Source: Candidatus Liminaster caballi
GTDB lineage: Bacteria; Bacteroidota; Bacteroidia; Bacteroidales; UBA3663
DNA: 33,056 nt
Direction: 5' to 3'
Assembly: GCA_018065085.1 (NCBI GenBank)
Contig: JAGHUA010000056.1
Span: 1 to 33,056, forward strand
Part shown: positions 33,020 to 33,056 of the stretch, piece by piece
How the letters are laid out: the number at the start of each line of letters is the position of its first letter
How positions within the stretch are numbered: the first letter of the stretch is position 1
The notes under the pieces: model-generated
Databases searched by the model: none
Told to the model about the DNA's origin: nothing
Seen by the model: only the letters and a program-made list of their open reading frames with translations
Translations under genes and position numbers: made by a program

Positions 33020-33056
33020 CGATACCATCAGATGGCGAATGCAACTACATTTGTCT

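Overview
The window looks like chromosomal DNA from a member of the Bacteroidales, most likely Prevotella or a close relative. Four things point there. Promoters fit the Bacteroidetes pattern TTTG, 19-20 bp, TAnnTTTG. There is a TonB-dependent receptor with SusD-less lipoprotein partners. Secreted proteins carry Bacteroidetes-type domains (DUF5689-like, OB-fold repeats, PEGA plus SUMF1, a T9SS-like tail). The trp operon has the order B-E-G-D-C-F-A. The genus is inference; no rRNA or tRNA gene was seen.

Layout. 1-1556 (minus, cut by the window edge): AAA-ATPase-like/PD-(D/E)XK protein with its own promoter, preceded by a 42-bp tandem repeat. 1935-11661 (minus): six tightly packed genes, read from 11661 downwards as TonB-dependent receptor, DUF5689-like lipoprotein, OB-fold-repeat lipoprotein, NUC1-type endonuclease lipoprotein, NudC-like Nudix hydrolase, and a large secreted multidomain protein. 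A secreted endonuclease/exonuclease/phosphatase-family enzyme (11846-12991) diverges from the same intergenic region and is followed by a BASS-family transporter. I read 1935-12991 as a candidate system for capturing and degrading extracellular nucleic acid or nucleotides (inference). 14023-19115 (minus): leuS with its own promoter, then a FecCD-type permease and a FecB-like binding lipoprotein with no ATPase gene beside them.

19284-26367 (plus): the complete tryptophan operon. Its leader has a good promoter, a 15-codon leader peptide ORF with three consecutive Trp codons, and a terminator-like hairpin with a T-tract before trpB, the arrangement of a transcription attenuator. The operon ends in a strong hairpin shared with a convergent unknown secreted protein. 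27372-29790: a small outer-membrane beta-barrel protein overlapping a MATE exporter by one base. 29928-30440 (minus): an unknown lipoprotein with a trinucleotide tract in its leader. 30664-32829: a secreted PEGA-repeat protein with a C-terminal SUMF1/C-type-lectin-fold domain. Its last 32 codons look like the variable region of a diversity-generating retroelement target; no reverse transcriptase or template repeat is present in the window.

Several intergenic regions hold short tandem arrays of unrelated sequence but nearly the same period: 8 bp at 19124, and 9 bp at 22803, 29791 and 32956. All gene calls come from reading the sequence; no database search was run.
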